64,000 bases of DNA, from NCBI RefSeq assembly GCF_014842075.1, contig NZ_JACYVA010000003.1, forward strand, positions 186,001 through 250,000, given 5' to 3'. Position numbers and translations under genes: made by a program. This document shows, piece by piece, positions 36,065 to 45,610 of the stretch. The stretch comes from Sphingomonas sp. CFBP 13720 (GTDB lineage Bacteria; Pseudomonadota; Alphaproteobacteria; Sphingomonadales; Sphingomonadaceae). Below the pieces are notes generated by a model. The model was not told the DNA's origin, did not search any database, and saw nothing but the letters and a program-made list of their open reading frames with translations. Position 1 is the first letter of the stretch, and every line of letters begins with the position of its first letter.

Positions 36065-36477
36065 CGGGCGGGGTGCGGTCGCCCCACCTTCGCCCGGTCG
36101 ACCCGGCGGGCGGCGTCGTACCCGGCATCGCGCAGGGCATGGTGATTACCGGCGGACAGTTGCTCGTCCTGTCGGGCCATGTCCCGCTGGACGCCGATGG
36201 CGCGGTGGTCGGTACGGACCATGCCGCCCAGCTCGAACAGGTGTTCGTCAACATGCTGGCGACGCTGGCGGCAGCCGGCGGCGACTTCGGATCGGTCGCG
36301 CGGCTGACCTTCTACGTCCGCGATTATCGTCCCGAACTGCTGCCGGTGATCCGCAGCGTGCGCGATCGGTGGATCGATTCGGCCCGGCCGCCCGCCAGTG
36401 CGTTGATCGGGGTGGCGGCACTGTTCCATTCGCAGGTGCTGATCGAAGTCGATGGGTTGGCGGTGATCGGACGATGA
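36061..36477 (+). CDS. RidA-family (YjgF/UK114) protein
   Basis: Protein of 138 aa with the Rid/YjgF fold. The signature is QLLVLSGHVPLD near residue 34, the central helix is QLEQVFVNMLATLAAAGG, and the end is RPPASALIGVAALFHSQVLIEVDG. The Arg expected before PPA is present. Family members hydrolyse reactive enamines or imines; this divergent one may act on another substrate. It starts with GTG overlapping the TGA of the aldo/keto reductase, which is the only sensible start. Confidence 0.88.
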   Translation: MTGGVRSPHLRPVDPAGGVVPGIAQGMVITGGQLLVLSGHVPLDADGAVVGTDHAAQLEQVFVNMLATLAAAGGDFGSVARLTFYVRDYRPELLPVIRSVRDRWIDSARPPASALIGVAALFHSQVLIEVDGLAVIGR

Positions 36478-36623
36478 CCCGTCCATAGCGCCGACGAAAC
36501 CGATACGCCGGCGTGCCCGGTGAAGTGCGGCGGGACGGCGCGTGCTTGACAGTTCCGACCGGATCGGGCCGGCTGAACCCGGGGGCCGGCGGGCGACCGG
36601 CAAGGCGAGACGGGAGCAGGACG

Positions 36624-38654
36624 ATGAAGCGGATCGCGCGATGGGCGCTGGCCACGGCGATGGGCGGGCTGGTCTGCCCCCTGCCCGCGCTTGCCCGGCC
36701 GGAGATCGACGTGCGGCGGGTGGCGGCGGCGCGGTTCGGCAACGACGCGCCATGGTATGTCGATCGAATCCCCTTCTTCGAATCGTCCGATCCACAGATC
36801 GACGCAGTCTATTATTACCGCTGGGGGCTGTTCCGCGCGCACCAGCGCGATCTGGGCGCGGAAGGATATATTTCGACCGAGTTTCTCGACGACGTGTCGT
36901 GGCAGCGGAATCCCTATGCCAGCCTGAACGACGCGACCGGTTTCCATATCGGCGAGGGTCGCTGGCTGCGCGATCCGCGCTTCACGGACGATTATATCGA
37001 CTTCATGTATACCGGCGGCAACGACCGGCATTTCACCGATTATATGGCCGATTCGGTGTGGGGCCGGTATCTGGTCGATGGCGATGCCGCGCGGGCCACA
37101 CGGCATCTGGGCGTGATGCGCCACATCTATCGCCTGTGGGACGACCGGTTCGATTTCACCAAGGGGCTGTACTGGATCGAGCCGCTGGCCGACGCGACCG
37201 AATACACCATTTCGTCGATCGATGCGTCGGGGGGCAAGGACGGGTTCAACGGGGGCGAGGCGTTCCGGCCGTCGATCAACGCCTATATGGCCGCCAACGC
37301 CCGCGCCATCGCCCGCCTTGCCCGACTGGCGGGACAGCCCGAGGCGGTCGCGCGCGATCATGACGCGCGGGCCGCCGCCATCGTCGCGCGAATGCATGCC
37401 GATCTGTGGAGCCCCACGCTCGGCCACTTCATCGACCGGTACAAGGTCGACAACGCGTATGTGAAATACTGGTCGCCGATCCGGGGACGCGAACTGGTCG
37501 GCTACCTGCCATGGACGTTCGACCTGGCGGACGACACCCCGGTGCGGGCGGCGGCATGGGCGCACCTGCTCGACCCCGCGCGGCTGGGCGGCAAGGCCGG
37601 GATGCGGACCGTCGAGCCGAGCTATCAATATTATATGCGGCAGTTCCGGTACGAAGGCGGCACGTTCGATGGCACCCGCCCGCCCGAATGCCAGTGGAAC
37701 GGACCGATCTGGCCGTTCCAGACGACGCAGGTGCTGCTGGGGCTGGCCAATCTTCTGGACCATTACGACCAGTCGGTGGCGACGCGCGGCGATTACTGGC
37801 GGCTGCTCCGGCAATATACCCGGCTGCATTATCAGGGTGCCCGGCTGGACCTTGAAGAGGATTACCATCCCGATACCGGCAAGCCGATCGTCGGGCTGGC
37901 GCGCAGCCACCATTATTTCCATTCGGGCTATGTCGATCTGATCCTTGGCGGGTTGGTCGGCATCCGGCCGCGCGCCGACGACCGGATCGAGGTGAACCCG
38001 TTGCTGCCCGCCGACGATGCCAGCGCCCCGCGCTGGTTCCGGGTGCAGGACGTGCCGTATCACGGGCGTCGCGTCGCGATCACATGGGACGCCGATGGCC
38101 GCCATTATGGCCGAAAGGGGCTGACGATCGAGGTGGATGGACAGCAGGTCGCGTCGCGGCCGACGCTGGGGCGGCTGGTCGCGCCGGTCGAACGTCGCGC
38201 GGCGGCCCCCGCCCCCCGCCCGATCGCGCGATCGGTGCAGCTGGTCCGTGGCAGCTATCCGATCGGCAGCGCATCCAGCGCGACCGAGGCGGAGAACGTC
38301 CACGACGCGATCGACGGCCGGATCTGGTTCTATCCTGAATTGCCGAACGGCTGGTCGTCGGACGCGACATCGCGCGACCAATGGTACGCGATCGATTTCG
38401 GCAAGCCGGTGCCTCTCGACCGCGCGGAGATCGCCTTCTTCGCCGACGGGAAAGGCTTTGCCGCGCCCAGCGGATACCGGATCGAGGCGTGGATCGACGG
38501 AGCATGGCGACCGGTCGGCGGAACCGCCGCCGCGCCGGTCGGGAACGGCATCACCGACGCGCGCTGGCCGGCGGTCGAAACGAGCAAGGTGCGGCTGGCG
38601 ATGCGATTGCCGGCGGGCAAGGCGGTGCGGCTGGCGGAATGGAAGCTGTTCTGA
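36624..38654 (+). CDS. Exported glycoside hydrolase (MGH1-like) with C-terminal discoidin-type domain
   Basis: Protein of 676 aa with a signal peptide (MKRIARWALATAMGG, cleavage after PALA). Residues about 30-460 look like an (alpha/alpha)6 glycosidase of the MGH1/GH63-like group. Segments such as DDVSWQRNPYASLND, TKGLYWIEPLADATEYT, ECQWNGPIWPFQTTQ and EEDYHPDTG are rich in acidic and aromatic residues. Residues about 530-676 form a beta domain (WSSDATSRDQWYAIDFGKPV) resembling F5/8-type carbohydrate-binding modules. It is probably periplasmic. The substrate is not known; a GH130-like enzyme is encoded nearby. GGGAGCAGG precedes the ATG. Confidence 0.8.
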   Translation: MKRIARWALATAMGGLVCPLPALARPEIDVRRVAAARFGNDAPWYVDRIPFFESSDPQIDAVYYYRWGLFRAHQRDLGAEGYISTEFLDDVSWQRNPYASLNDATGFHIGEGRWLRDPRFTDDYIDFMYTGGNDRHFTDYMADSVWGRYLVDGDAARATRHLGVMRHIYRLWDDRFDFTKGLYWIEPLADATEYTISSIDASGGKDGFNGGEAFRPSINAYMAANARAIARLARLAGQPEAVARDHDARAAAIVARMHADLWSPTLGHFIDRYKVDNAYVKYWSPIRGRELVGYLPWTFDLADDTPVRAAAWAHLLDPARLGGKAGMRTVEPSYQYYMRQFRYEGGTFDGTRPPECQWNGPIWPFQTTQVLLGLANLLDHYDQSVATRGDYWRLLRQYTRLHYQGARLDLEEDYHPDTGKPIVGLARSHHYFHSGYVDLILGGLVGIRPRADDRIEVNPLLPADDASAPRWFRVQDVPYHGRRVAITWDADGRHYGRKGLTIEVDGQQVASRPTLGRLVAPVERRAAAPAPRPIARSVQLVRGSYPIGSASSATEAENVHDAIDGRIWFYPELPNGWSSDATSRDQWYAIDFGKPVPLDRAEIAFFADGKGFAAPSGYRIEAWIDGAWRPVGGTAAAPVGNGITDARWPAVETSKVRLAMRLPAGKAVRLAEWKLF

Positions 38655-38663
38655 CCGGGGGAT

Positions 38664-38688
38664 CGGCCGGCGTCGGGGGTGCCGGCCG
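38664..38688 (+). terminator. Hairpin after the glycoside hydrolase gene
   Basis: CGGCCGGC and GCCGGCCG form a perfect 8-bp stem with a 9-nt loop, ten bases beyond the stop codon. There is no T tract. Confidence 0.5.
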
Positions 38689-38822
38689 AAGCTATGTCGG
38701 CATCGCCACGCCCGCCGTTGCGACGGTGATACGCTAGTTCGACCCGGTCTTTCGCCTGTCCGCGACAGGCTTACCCCGCGGCCGGTAGTTGCCGCCCCCG
38801 CGTCAGCGGGAGCGCCACGGCA

Positions 38823-39836
38823 TCAATATGCCCGCGCGACCGCGAATTCGACCGCCTCGACCATCGCGTCCTTCGCCGCGCCACCGGGGAAACCGCCCAG
38901 CGAATCGATCGCACGCTGGCCGTAATGGCGGGCGCGGGCAAGCGTATCGTCGACGGCGCGGCTCGACTGGACCAGCGCGATCGCCTGCGCGAAATCGGCG
39001 TCCGATGCGCGCTTGCCCGATACGGCGTCGCGCCAGAAGCTGCGCGCCGCATCGTCGCCGCGCGCATAGGCGAGGATGACGGGCAGCGTCATCTTGCCTT
39101 CGCGGAAGTCGTCGCCCGCGTCCTTGCCCATCGTATCGGCGTCGGACACGTAATCGATCGCATCGTCGACCAGCTGGAACGCGATGCCCAGATTACGACC
39201 ATAGGCATCGAGCGCCGCTTCGTCCGCGTCCGATCGCTCGGCGACCACGGCGGCGATGCGGCATGCGGCGGCGAACAGCGCGGCGGTCTTTGCCCCGATG
39301 ATGTCGAGATAGCGGTCCTCGGGCGTATCGACCCGGCGGATCGCGGTCAGCTGGTTCACCTCGCCCTCCGCGATCACCGCCGACGCGCCCGACAGGATGC
39401 GCAGCGCCTTCAGGCTTTCCGCCTCGACCATCAGTTCGAAGCTTTTGGAAAACAGGAAATCGCCGACCAGGACGCTGGCCGGGTTGCCCCAGATGATGTT
39501 CGCGGTCCGCCGCCCACGGCGCAGGTCGGAACCATCGACCACGTCGTCGTGCAGCAGCGTGGCGGTGTGAATGAATTCGACGGCGGCGGCCAACAGATGG
39601 TGCCGCGTGCCGGGATAGCCGATCAGCCGGGCGCAGGCGAGCGTCAGCATCGGGCGCAGCCGCTTGCCCCCGCCTGCGATCAGATGGCCGGCAAGTTCGG
39701 GGATCAGCGGGATTTTCGACTGCATGCGATCGAGGATGACCGCGTTGACGCGGTTCATGTCGTCCGCGACCAACGCCATCAGCGGATCGAGCGAAGGGTC
39801 GGTCCGCTTGTCGAGGCGGTGGAGCGTGGCGGTCAT
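38823..39836 (-). CDS. ispB: Polyprenyl diphosphate synthase (octaprenyl/decaprenyl type)
   Basis: Trans-prenyltransferase of 337 aa that makes the long isoprenoid tail of ubiquinone. The first Asp-rich motif is LLHDDVVDGSDLRRG (near residue 95) and the second QLVDDAIDYVSD (near residue 218). GGGKRLRPML binds the homoallylic substrate. Ubiquinone chain length cannot be read with certainty. The start is the ATG giving MTATLHRLDKR; the longer frame upstream overlaps the divergent chorismate mutase promoter. Confidence 0.92.
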   Translation of the reverse strand: MTATLHRLDKRTDPSLDPLMALVADDMNRVNAVILDRMQSKIPLIPELAGHLIAGGGKRLRPMLTLACARLIGYPGTRHHLLAAAVEFIHTATLLHDDVVDGSDLRRGRRTANIIWGNPASVLVGDFLFSKSFELMVEAESLKALRILSGASAVIAEGEVNQLTAIRRVDTPEDRYLDIIGAKTAALFAAACRIAAVVAERSDADEAALDAYGRNLGIAFQLVDDAIDYVSDADTMGKDAGDDFREGKMTLPVILAYARGDDAARSFWRDAVSGKRASDADFAQAIALVQSSRAVDDTLARARHYGQRAIDSLGGFPGGAAKDAMVEAVEFAVARAY

Positions 39837-39960
39837 GTTCCAGCGATGTGGCCGCTCACGGTTGCGAACGCAAGGGAAAGGCGGGTTGCGCACCGTCGCC
39901 GGTCGCGCGAAAGGATCGGAACGACCGCCCGCCGCGCCGCCGGGCATCAGGAAAGACGCC

Positions 39961-40272
39961 ATGCCCGACACGACGCTGCAACGTTTCCGCCAGAGCATCG
40001 ATAATATCGACGCCGCGCTGGTGTTCCTGCTCGCCGAACGGTTCAAGGTGACGCAGGCGGTCGGCCGCTACAAGGCGGAGGAAGGGTTGCCCCCCGCCGA
40101 TCCGGGTCGCGAGGAATCGCAGATCGCCCGGCTGCGTGCGCTGGCGCGCGACGCCGATCTCGACCCCGAATTTTCGGAAAAATTCCTGCGCTTCATCATC
40201 GACGAGGTGATCCGGCATCACCAGTCGATGCAGGACGACGCCGAACCGAACGAAGGTCGCCCCGACGCATGA
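39961..40272 (+). CDS. Chorismate mutase (AroQ type)
   Basis: Small monofunctional AroQ-fold enzyme (103 aa) that converts chorismate to prephenate for phenylalanine and tyrosine synthesis. The pattern FRQSIDNIDAALVFLLAERF, then VGRYKAEEGLPPADPGREE, then FLRFIIDEVIRHHQ supplies the Arg, Lys and Glu of the active site. AGGAAAG precedes the ATG. The stop overlaps the GH130-like gene (ATGA). Prephenate dehydratase is encoded at 50163. Confidence 0.92.
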   Translation: MPDTTLQRFRQSIDNIDAALVFLLAERFKVTQAVGRYKAEEGLPPADPGREESQIARLRALARDADLDPEFSEKFLRFIIDEVIRHHQSMQDDAEPNEGRPDA

Positions 40273-41378
40273 GCGACGACCGGATCGTCTTCGCCCCCGA
40301 CGATGTCGACCTGTCGCGATCCCCGTTGCGGCGCGGGATCGACGAACCGACCTATGTGCTGGGCGCGTTCAATCCGGGGCTGACTCGATTGCCCGGCGGC
40401 AACCTGTTGCTGCTGGTGCGGATCGCGGAAGCGCTGGTCGATCCGGTGCGCGACGGACGGGTACGATCGATTCGCTGGACGCCGGGGGGCTACAGGCTGG
40501 ACGCATTCGATGCCGCCACCGCCGACGTGCGCGATCCGCGCTTCTTCGCGCTGACCGGCGGTGCATACCCGTTCCTTGGTCTGACCTCGCTGTCGTGGCT
40601 GTTACCGGTCGAACTGTCCCCCGACGGCGCACGCGTGGTGGCGGTGCATTACGACCGTGCGGTCGAACCGTCCGCCGACCATGCGCAATATGGCATCGAG
40701 GACCCGCGCATCGTCGCGATCGACGGCGTCTATTGGATGACGGTGTGCGGCGTGTCGGGCGGGCGGCTGTGCACCATCCTGTACCGGTCGGACGACGGGT
40801 TCGGATGGGTGTCGCAGGGCATGGTGCTGGACCATGGCAACAAGGACATGGTGCCGTTCGAGGGGCGGATCGGCGACCGTTATGCCGCGCTGACCCGCCC
40901 GCTGTCCGACGCATGGTTCGTCGCCGCACCGGACGAGGCGGTAACCAGCGGGCCGAGCATCAACCTCGCCACCTCCCCCGACATGCTGCACTGGCGGCCG
41001 GCCCCCGACGTCGCGCTGCGCCCGATGAAACATGCCGCCGCCTACAAGCTGGGGGGCGGCACGCCGCCGGTGCGGACGCGCGACGGGTGGATGCTATTGT
41101 ATCACGGCGTCGAGAAACAGGGCGCGGTCGGGGTGTATCGCACCTATCGCGCGCTGATCGACGCCGATGCGACACGGGTGATCGAACGCGACGAATCGGT
41201 CGCGATCCTCGAAGCCGCACCGGCACTGATCGCGCCGATCGCGCATCAGGCGTATCTGCCGCAACCGGTGGTCTTCACCACCGGCATCGTCCGCGACGGC
41301 GACGACTGGATCGTCGCATCGGGCGAAGCGGACCTTGCGTGCCGGCTGACGCGGATCGCAGGAAGCGTTTTGGGCTAG
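40269..41378 (+). CDS. GH130-like mannoside phosphorylase or beta-1,2-mannosidase
   Basis: Five-bladed beta-propeller protein of 369 aa resembling family GH130. AFNPGLTRLPGGNLLLLVRI near residue 33, YGIEDPRIVAIDG near residue 139 (acid residue Asp), MVLDHGNKDMVPF and GGGTPPVRTRDGWMLLYHG follow the family layout. No signal peptide is present, so it is cytoplasmic. It is translationally coupled to chorismate mutase, an odd partner. The exported glycosidase at 36624 may feed it with oligosaccharides, but that is inference. Confidence 0.83.
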   Translation: MSDDRIVFAPDDVDLSRSPLRRGIDEPTYVLGAFNPGLTRLPGGNLLLLVRIAEALVDPVRDGRVRSIRWTPGGYRLDAFDAATADVRDPRFFALTGGAYPFLGLTSLSWLLPVELSPDGARVVAVHYDRAVEPSADHAQYGIEDPRIVAIDGVYWMTVCGVSGGRLCTILYRSDDGFGWVSQGMVLDHGNKDMVPFEGRIGDRYAALTRPLSDAWFVAAPDEAVTSGPSINLATSPDMLHWRPAPDVALRPMKHAAAYKLGGGTPPVRTRDGWMLLYHGVEKQGAVGVYRTYRALIDADATRVIERDESVAILEAAPALIAPIAHQAYLPQPVVFTTGIVRDGDDWIVASGEADLACRLTRIAGSVLG

Positions 41379-41410
41379 GAACGTTCGCGGACGACAGGGT
41401 CGACCAAGGT

Positions 41411-44400
41411 CTACGCGGTTGCCAGCAGCGACACCGCGCCGCCCAGATCGACCGATACCAGCCGGCTGACGCCGCGTTCGACCATCGTCACGCCGAACAG
41501 CCGGTGCATCCGGCTCATCGTCGCGGCATTGTGGGTCACGATCAGATACCGGGTGTCGGTTTCGGTCGCCATCCGGTCGAGCAGGTCGCAGAAACGTTCG
41601 ATATTCGCGTCGTCCAGCGGTGCGTCGACCTCGTCCAGCACACACACCGGCGCGGGGTTGGTCAGGAACAGTGCGAAGATCAGTGCGACGGCGGTCAGCG
41701 CCTGTTCGCCGCCCGACAACAATGTCAGCGATTGCAGACGCTTGCCTGGCGGCTGCGCGAGGATTTCCAGCCCTGCTTCCAGCGGATCGTCGGCGTCGAC
41801 CAGTTCCAGCCGCGCCTGTCCACCGTCGAACAACGCACCGAACAGTCGCTGGAAATGCGTGTCGACCGCCGCGAACGCCGCCATCAGCCGTTGGCGCCCT
41901 TCGCGGTTCAGCGTGCCGATCGACCCGCGCAGCCGCTGGATCGCTTCTTCCAGTTCGGCACGGTCGCGGATCGTGCCGGCGGTGTCGAGCGCGTCGAGTT
42001 CCTGCTGCGCGATCAGATTGACCGGGCCGATACGCTCGCGATCGGCGAGCAGGCGGTCGTGCATCGCCGTTTCGGCCGCCGGGTCGCCGACCTCCGCCGC
42101 AACGAAGCCGATTCGCGGCAGCAACGGCGGCGGACACTGGAAACGCTCGCCCGACAGCCGGCCGGTCTCGACCCGCCGCTGGTCGTGATGTTCCGCGCGC
42201 GCTGCCGCCCCCGCGCGGGCTTCGCGAGCGGCGGACAACGCCTCCGCGATCGCCGCACCCGCCGCTTCGGCATCGCGCAGCGCATCGGCCGCGCCGGTTT
42301 CGGTCGCGATGGCTTCGGCGGAGGCAGCACGCAGTCCGGCGATCCGGGTGTCGAGCGTCGCGCGTTCCACCGCAAGGGCCGCCGGGCGATGCTCGATCGC
42401 GGCATGATCGGCAGCGATCGTCGCGACGCGGCGTTCGATTTCCGCCACGCGCGCATCGGCATCTGCGCTACGCGTCCGCCAGCCCGCGATCTCCGCCGTC
42501 GCAGCGTGCAGCCGGTCGCGGTCGCGGGTGATGGCGGCGGCGATGGCGTCGCGGTCGGCGCGCGCGGTGGCGGCGGTGCGACGGGCAACCTCCGCTGCGG
42601 ACGTCAGCGACGCGACGCGGGCGGCCATGGCGGTGCCATTGGGCAGCGTCGCGACAGTGGCGGCGGCCCGTTCCGCCTCGGCCATGGCGTCGGTGCGGTC
42701 GACGGTCACGCGCCGCAACCGTTGGTCGAGGTCGTCGGCCTGCGCCTGCGCGCGTTCGATCGCGGCGGTGGCGCGATCTTCGGCACGGCCCGCCTCGCGC
42801 ACGGTCGTTTCCGCCGCGTCGCGCGACTGGCGCGCAGCCGCCAGCGTCGCGCGTGCGCTCGCAATGCCGTGGTCCGCCGTCGTCAGCGCGGCGGCGGCGG
42901 CATCGCGCGCGGCCAGATGATCGGGTCGCGCGGCGTGCAGCGCGCGCAGCCGGTTCGCCCGCGCCAGCCGTTCCGCCGCCGCCGCGCCCGAACCGGCGCG
43001 CGCGCGAAACCCGTCCCAACGACGCAGCGCACCGTCCAGCGTCACCAGCCGCTGCCCAACCGCCAGCGTCATGCCGTCGTCGCGCTCCGCCACCACGATC
43101 TGTGCCAGCCGCCGGGTAAGCAGCGGGGCACGGACATGCGCGGCCAGCCGGACAGTGCCCGGCGGCACGGGCGGATCGGCCGCACCGTCGGTCGTCGTGC
43201 CCCAATGGCGGTCGTCGGCAGAGTCGATGCCCGCCTCCAGATCGTCGCCCAGCGCCGCCGCCAATGCAGCCTCGAACCCCGGATCGACTTCGATGCTATC
43301 GACGATCCGCGCATGGCCGCTGCGACGAAGCGCCCGTTCCAGCGCCGCAATCTCGCCGTCGATGGCGGCCAGCGCCGCCGCAGCATCCGCACGGGCGGCC
43401 TGCGCGGTCGCGCGCGCCTCCTGCGCCGCGCGTTCGTCGCCTTCGGCCCGTCCGATCAGCGTGCGCGCGGTGTCGGCGTCGGTTAGCGCGTCGCTCCGCC
43501 GTGCGATCGCGGCGTCGCGTGCGGCGACCAGCGGCGCTAGGTCGGACAGTCCGGCGCGTTCGGCGATCAGCCGCGCCTCGTCCCGCCGCATCCGGTCGAG
43601 CTGTAGCGCCGCTGCATCGCGCGCGGCGGTAGCGACCCGCGTTTCCGCCAGTTCCGCCGCCTGTTCGGCCAGCGCCTGCGCCTGGGCGACTTCCGCATCG
43701 CGCACCGACTGCTCGCGTAGCACCAGCGCGGCATCCAGCATCGGGCTTCGTACGACCGCATCGGCCAATGCCGCCTCCAGCCGCGCGATCTCGTCGGTCA
43801 GGCGCGCCGTGGCACTGGCTGCATCGGCCGCCAGCGTCGCTTCGCGCGCGCGGTCTCCGGCCAGACGCTGCGCCTGTCCGGCAAGGTCGCTCAGCCGCCG
43901 GACCGCCGCCGTCGCCTGCGCCGTCAGCCGTTCCTGCGCATGCCCCGCCTCGCCCAGTTGTTCGCGCAGGCGCTGCGCGGCGGCATGGGCGGTGGCCAGC
44001 GTGGCGATTGCCTGCGCGTGCGCCTGCGCTGCGCGGGTCTGATCGTCGGTACGCCGCACGACCAGCGCGTCGGCCGCGACCGCGTCGGCGCGCGCGACAT
44101 CGGCGGCGGCGGCGGCATCGCGCCAGCGAGCGAAGATCGCGCGTGCCTCGGCAACGCGGATACGATCGGTCAGGTCGCGATAGCGTTCGGCCAGCTTCGC
44201 CTGTCGCCGCAGCACCCCGGCACGCGCTTCCTGTTCGGCGATCAGCTCGCCCAGCCGTTCCAGATTGGCCTCGGTCGCGCGCAGTTTCGATTCGGCATCG
44301 CGGCGGCGCACATGCAGACCGGAAATGCCTGCCGCGTCCTCCAGCATCGTTCGGCGTTCCGCCGGGCGCGCCGCGATCACCGCGCCGATGCGGTTCTGGC

Positions 44401-44845
44401 TCACCAACGCGGGCGAATGCGCCCCGGTCGCGGCGTCGGCGAACAGCAGCCCGACGTCCCTTGCCCGGACGTCGCGACCGTTGATGCGATAGGCCGATCC
44501 CGCGCCGCGTTCGATCCGGCGGACGATCTCCACCTCGTCGCCCACCGCATTTTCGGCAAGGATCGCCACTTCGGCGAAGTCGCGTTGCGGGCGGGTGGCG
44601 GTGCCCGCGAAGATGACGTCGTCCATCCCCGCGCCGCGCAGCGACTTCGCGCTGTTCTCGCCCATCGTCCAGCGCAACGCTTCGAGCAGGTTGGACTTGC
44701 CGCAGCCATTGGGGCCGACCACCCCGGTCAATCCGCCTTCGATCACCAGATCGGCGGGATCGACGAAACTCTTGAACCCCGTCAGCCGCAGGCGACGCAG
44801 CGTCAACCCGGCCGGGGGCAGGCGCGCAGGCTCGCCCCCGGCCAT
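41411..44845 (-). CDS. smc: Chromosome segregation protein SMC
   Basis: Condensin ATPase of 1144 aa. The N-terminal Walker A is VGPNGCGKSNLLEALRW (near residue 43). Two long coiled coils (about 160-490 and 650-900) flank a hinge around 500-620. The C-terminal signature TLLSGGEQALTAVALIFAL and Walker B CVLDEVDAPLDD close the ATPase head. Extreme Ala/Arg richness of the coils produces long spurious frames on the other strand. It is the last gene of the DciA-DsbA-DsbA-smc operon, starting 4 bases after the previous stop. ScpA/ScpB are not in the window. Confidence 0.96.
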   Translation of the reverse strand: MAGGEPARLPPAGLTLRRLRLTGFKSFVDPADLVIEGGLTGVVGPNGCGKSNLLEALRWTMGENSAKSLRGAGMDDVIFAGTATRPQRDFAEVAILAENAVGDEVEIVRRIERGAGSAYRINGRDVRARDVGLLFADAATGAHSPALVSQNRIGAVIAARPAERRTMLEDAAGISGLHVRRRDAESKLRATEANLERLGELIAEQEARAGVLRRQAKLAERYRDLTDRIRVAEARAIFARWRDAAAAADVARADAVAADALVVRRTDDQTRAAQAHAQAIATLATAHAAAQRLREQLGEAGHAQERLTAQATAAVRRLSDLAGQAQRLAGDRAREATLAADAASATARLTDEIARLEAALADAVVRSPMLDAALVLREQSVRDAEVAQAQALAEQAAELAETRVATAARDAAALQLDRMRRDEARLIAERAGLSDLAPLVAARDAAIARRSDALTDADTARTLIGRAEGDERAAQEARATAQAARADAAAALAAIDGEIAALERALRRSGHARIVDSIEVDPGFEAALAAALGDDLEAGIDSADDRHWGTTTDGAADPPVPPGTVRLAAHVRAPLLTRRLAQIVVAERDDGMTLAVGQRLVTLDGALRRWDGFRARAGSGAAAAERLARANRLRALHAARPDHLAARDAAAAALTTADHGIASARATLAAARQSRDAAETTVREAGRAEDRATAAIERAQAQADDLDQRLRRVTVDRTDAMAEAERAAATVATLPNGTAMAARVASLTSAAEVARRTAATARADRDAIAAAITRDRDRLHAATAEIAGWRTRSADADARVAEIERRVATIAADHAAIEHRPAALAVERATLDTRIAGLRAASAEAIATETGAADALRDAEAAGAAIAEALSAAREARAGAAARAEHHDQRRVETGRLSGERFQCPPPLLPRIGFVAAEVGDPAAETAMHDRLLADRERIGPVNLIAQQELDALDTAGTIRDRAELEEAIQRLRGSIGTLNREGRQRLMAAFAAVDTHFQRLFGALFDGGQARLELVDADDPLEAGLEILAQPPGKRLQSLTLLSGGEQALTAVALIFALFLTNPAPVCVLDEVDAPLDDANIERFCDLLDRMATETDTRYLIVTHNAATMSRMHRLFGVTMVERGVSRLVSVDLGGAVSLLATA

Positions 44846-44849
44846 CGCG

Positions 44850-45575
44850 TCAGGCGCCGGCGGCCTTCAGCGCCGCTTCGACCTGCGCCCACGACACCGC
44901 GTTCTCGGCCTTTTCGCCGTTGATGAGGAAGGTCGGCGTGCCGGTGACGACGTCACCACCCGATTCGGTGATCTTCACGACCTGATCGAGCAGCGCCTTG
45001 TCGGCAAGGCACTGGCGCGCCTTCGCCTCGGGCACGCCGCGCTGCTTGACGAAATCGACATAGCCCGCCGCGTCGGCATAGCCCGACACCGCCTGCGCGG
45101 GCGGAATCGATCCCAGCCGTGCCTGTTCGGCCTGCGGGATCGCCTGGATCCGGTCCAGCGTCGCCAGCTGGTCCTGATACATCGCTTCGAGCAGCGGGAA
45201 GAACGCGGCGGTGCCGTTGCAGCGGCCCAGCACGGCGGCGGCGATGTCGGGTGCGCCATGGACCGCGAAATCGCGGAATTCGAAGCTGACCTTGCCGGTC
45301 GACACATAGTTGGCGATCAGCGGTTCGTTGGCTTCACGCCCAAACGCGCCACAGGTCGGGCAGGTGCGCGAGCCATATTCGACCAGCTTCACCGGCGCAT
45401 CGGGATTGCCGATCCGATAGCCGCCTTCGGGCGTGACCGCGACGGTTTCGACCCAGCTTTGCCCGGCGGGCGCGGCGACGTTGGCGACCGGCGCGGCGGC
45501 GGTCGAATTGCCGCCGGTGCTGCCACCACAGGCCGACAGCGCGGCAAGGGCGATCAGGGGAAGGACGAAACGCAT
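44850..45575 (-). CDS. DsbA-family thiol-disulfide oxidoreductase, lipoprotein
   Basis: Protein of 241 aa. The N-terminus MRFVLPLIALAALSAC is a lipoprotein signal with Cys 16 as lipid anchor, followed by a Gly/Ala/Ser linker. The thioredoxin-like domain has the redox motif SRTCPTCGAF (near residue 72), a helical insertion, and the cis-Pro loop GTPTFLINGE. It probably oxidises or isomerises cysteines in periplasmic proteins. A start six codons upstream is possible. It is the second of two tandem DsbA paralogues. Confidence 0.9.
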   Translation of the reverse strand: MRFVLPLIALAALSACGGSTGGNSTAAAPVANVAAPAGQSWVETVAVTPEGGYRIGNPDAPVKLVEYGSRTCPTCGAFGREANEPLIANYVSTGKVSFEFRDFAVHGAPDIAAAVLGRCNGTAAFFPLLEAMYQDQLATLDRIQAIPQAEQARLGSIPPAQAVSGYADAAGYVDFVKQRGVPEAKARQCLADKALLDQVVKITESGGDVVTGTPTFLINGEKAENAVSWAQVEAALKAAGA

Positions 45576-45610
45576 GGGCCTGACTCTCTTCATACGGGAA
45601 AACACGGGAT

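Noticed and set aside
36324-38381. 685-residue minus-strand frame opposite the exported glycosidase
   Set aside because: The plus-strand gene has a signal peptide, a ribosome binding site and domain motifs; the antisense frame has none of these.
40595-43486. 963-residue open frame on the plus strand across the GH130-like gene and smc
   Set aside because: It runs through two real genes in a wrong frame or strand. Its Arg/Gln/Ala-rich sequence has no recognisable motif.
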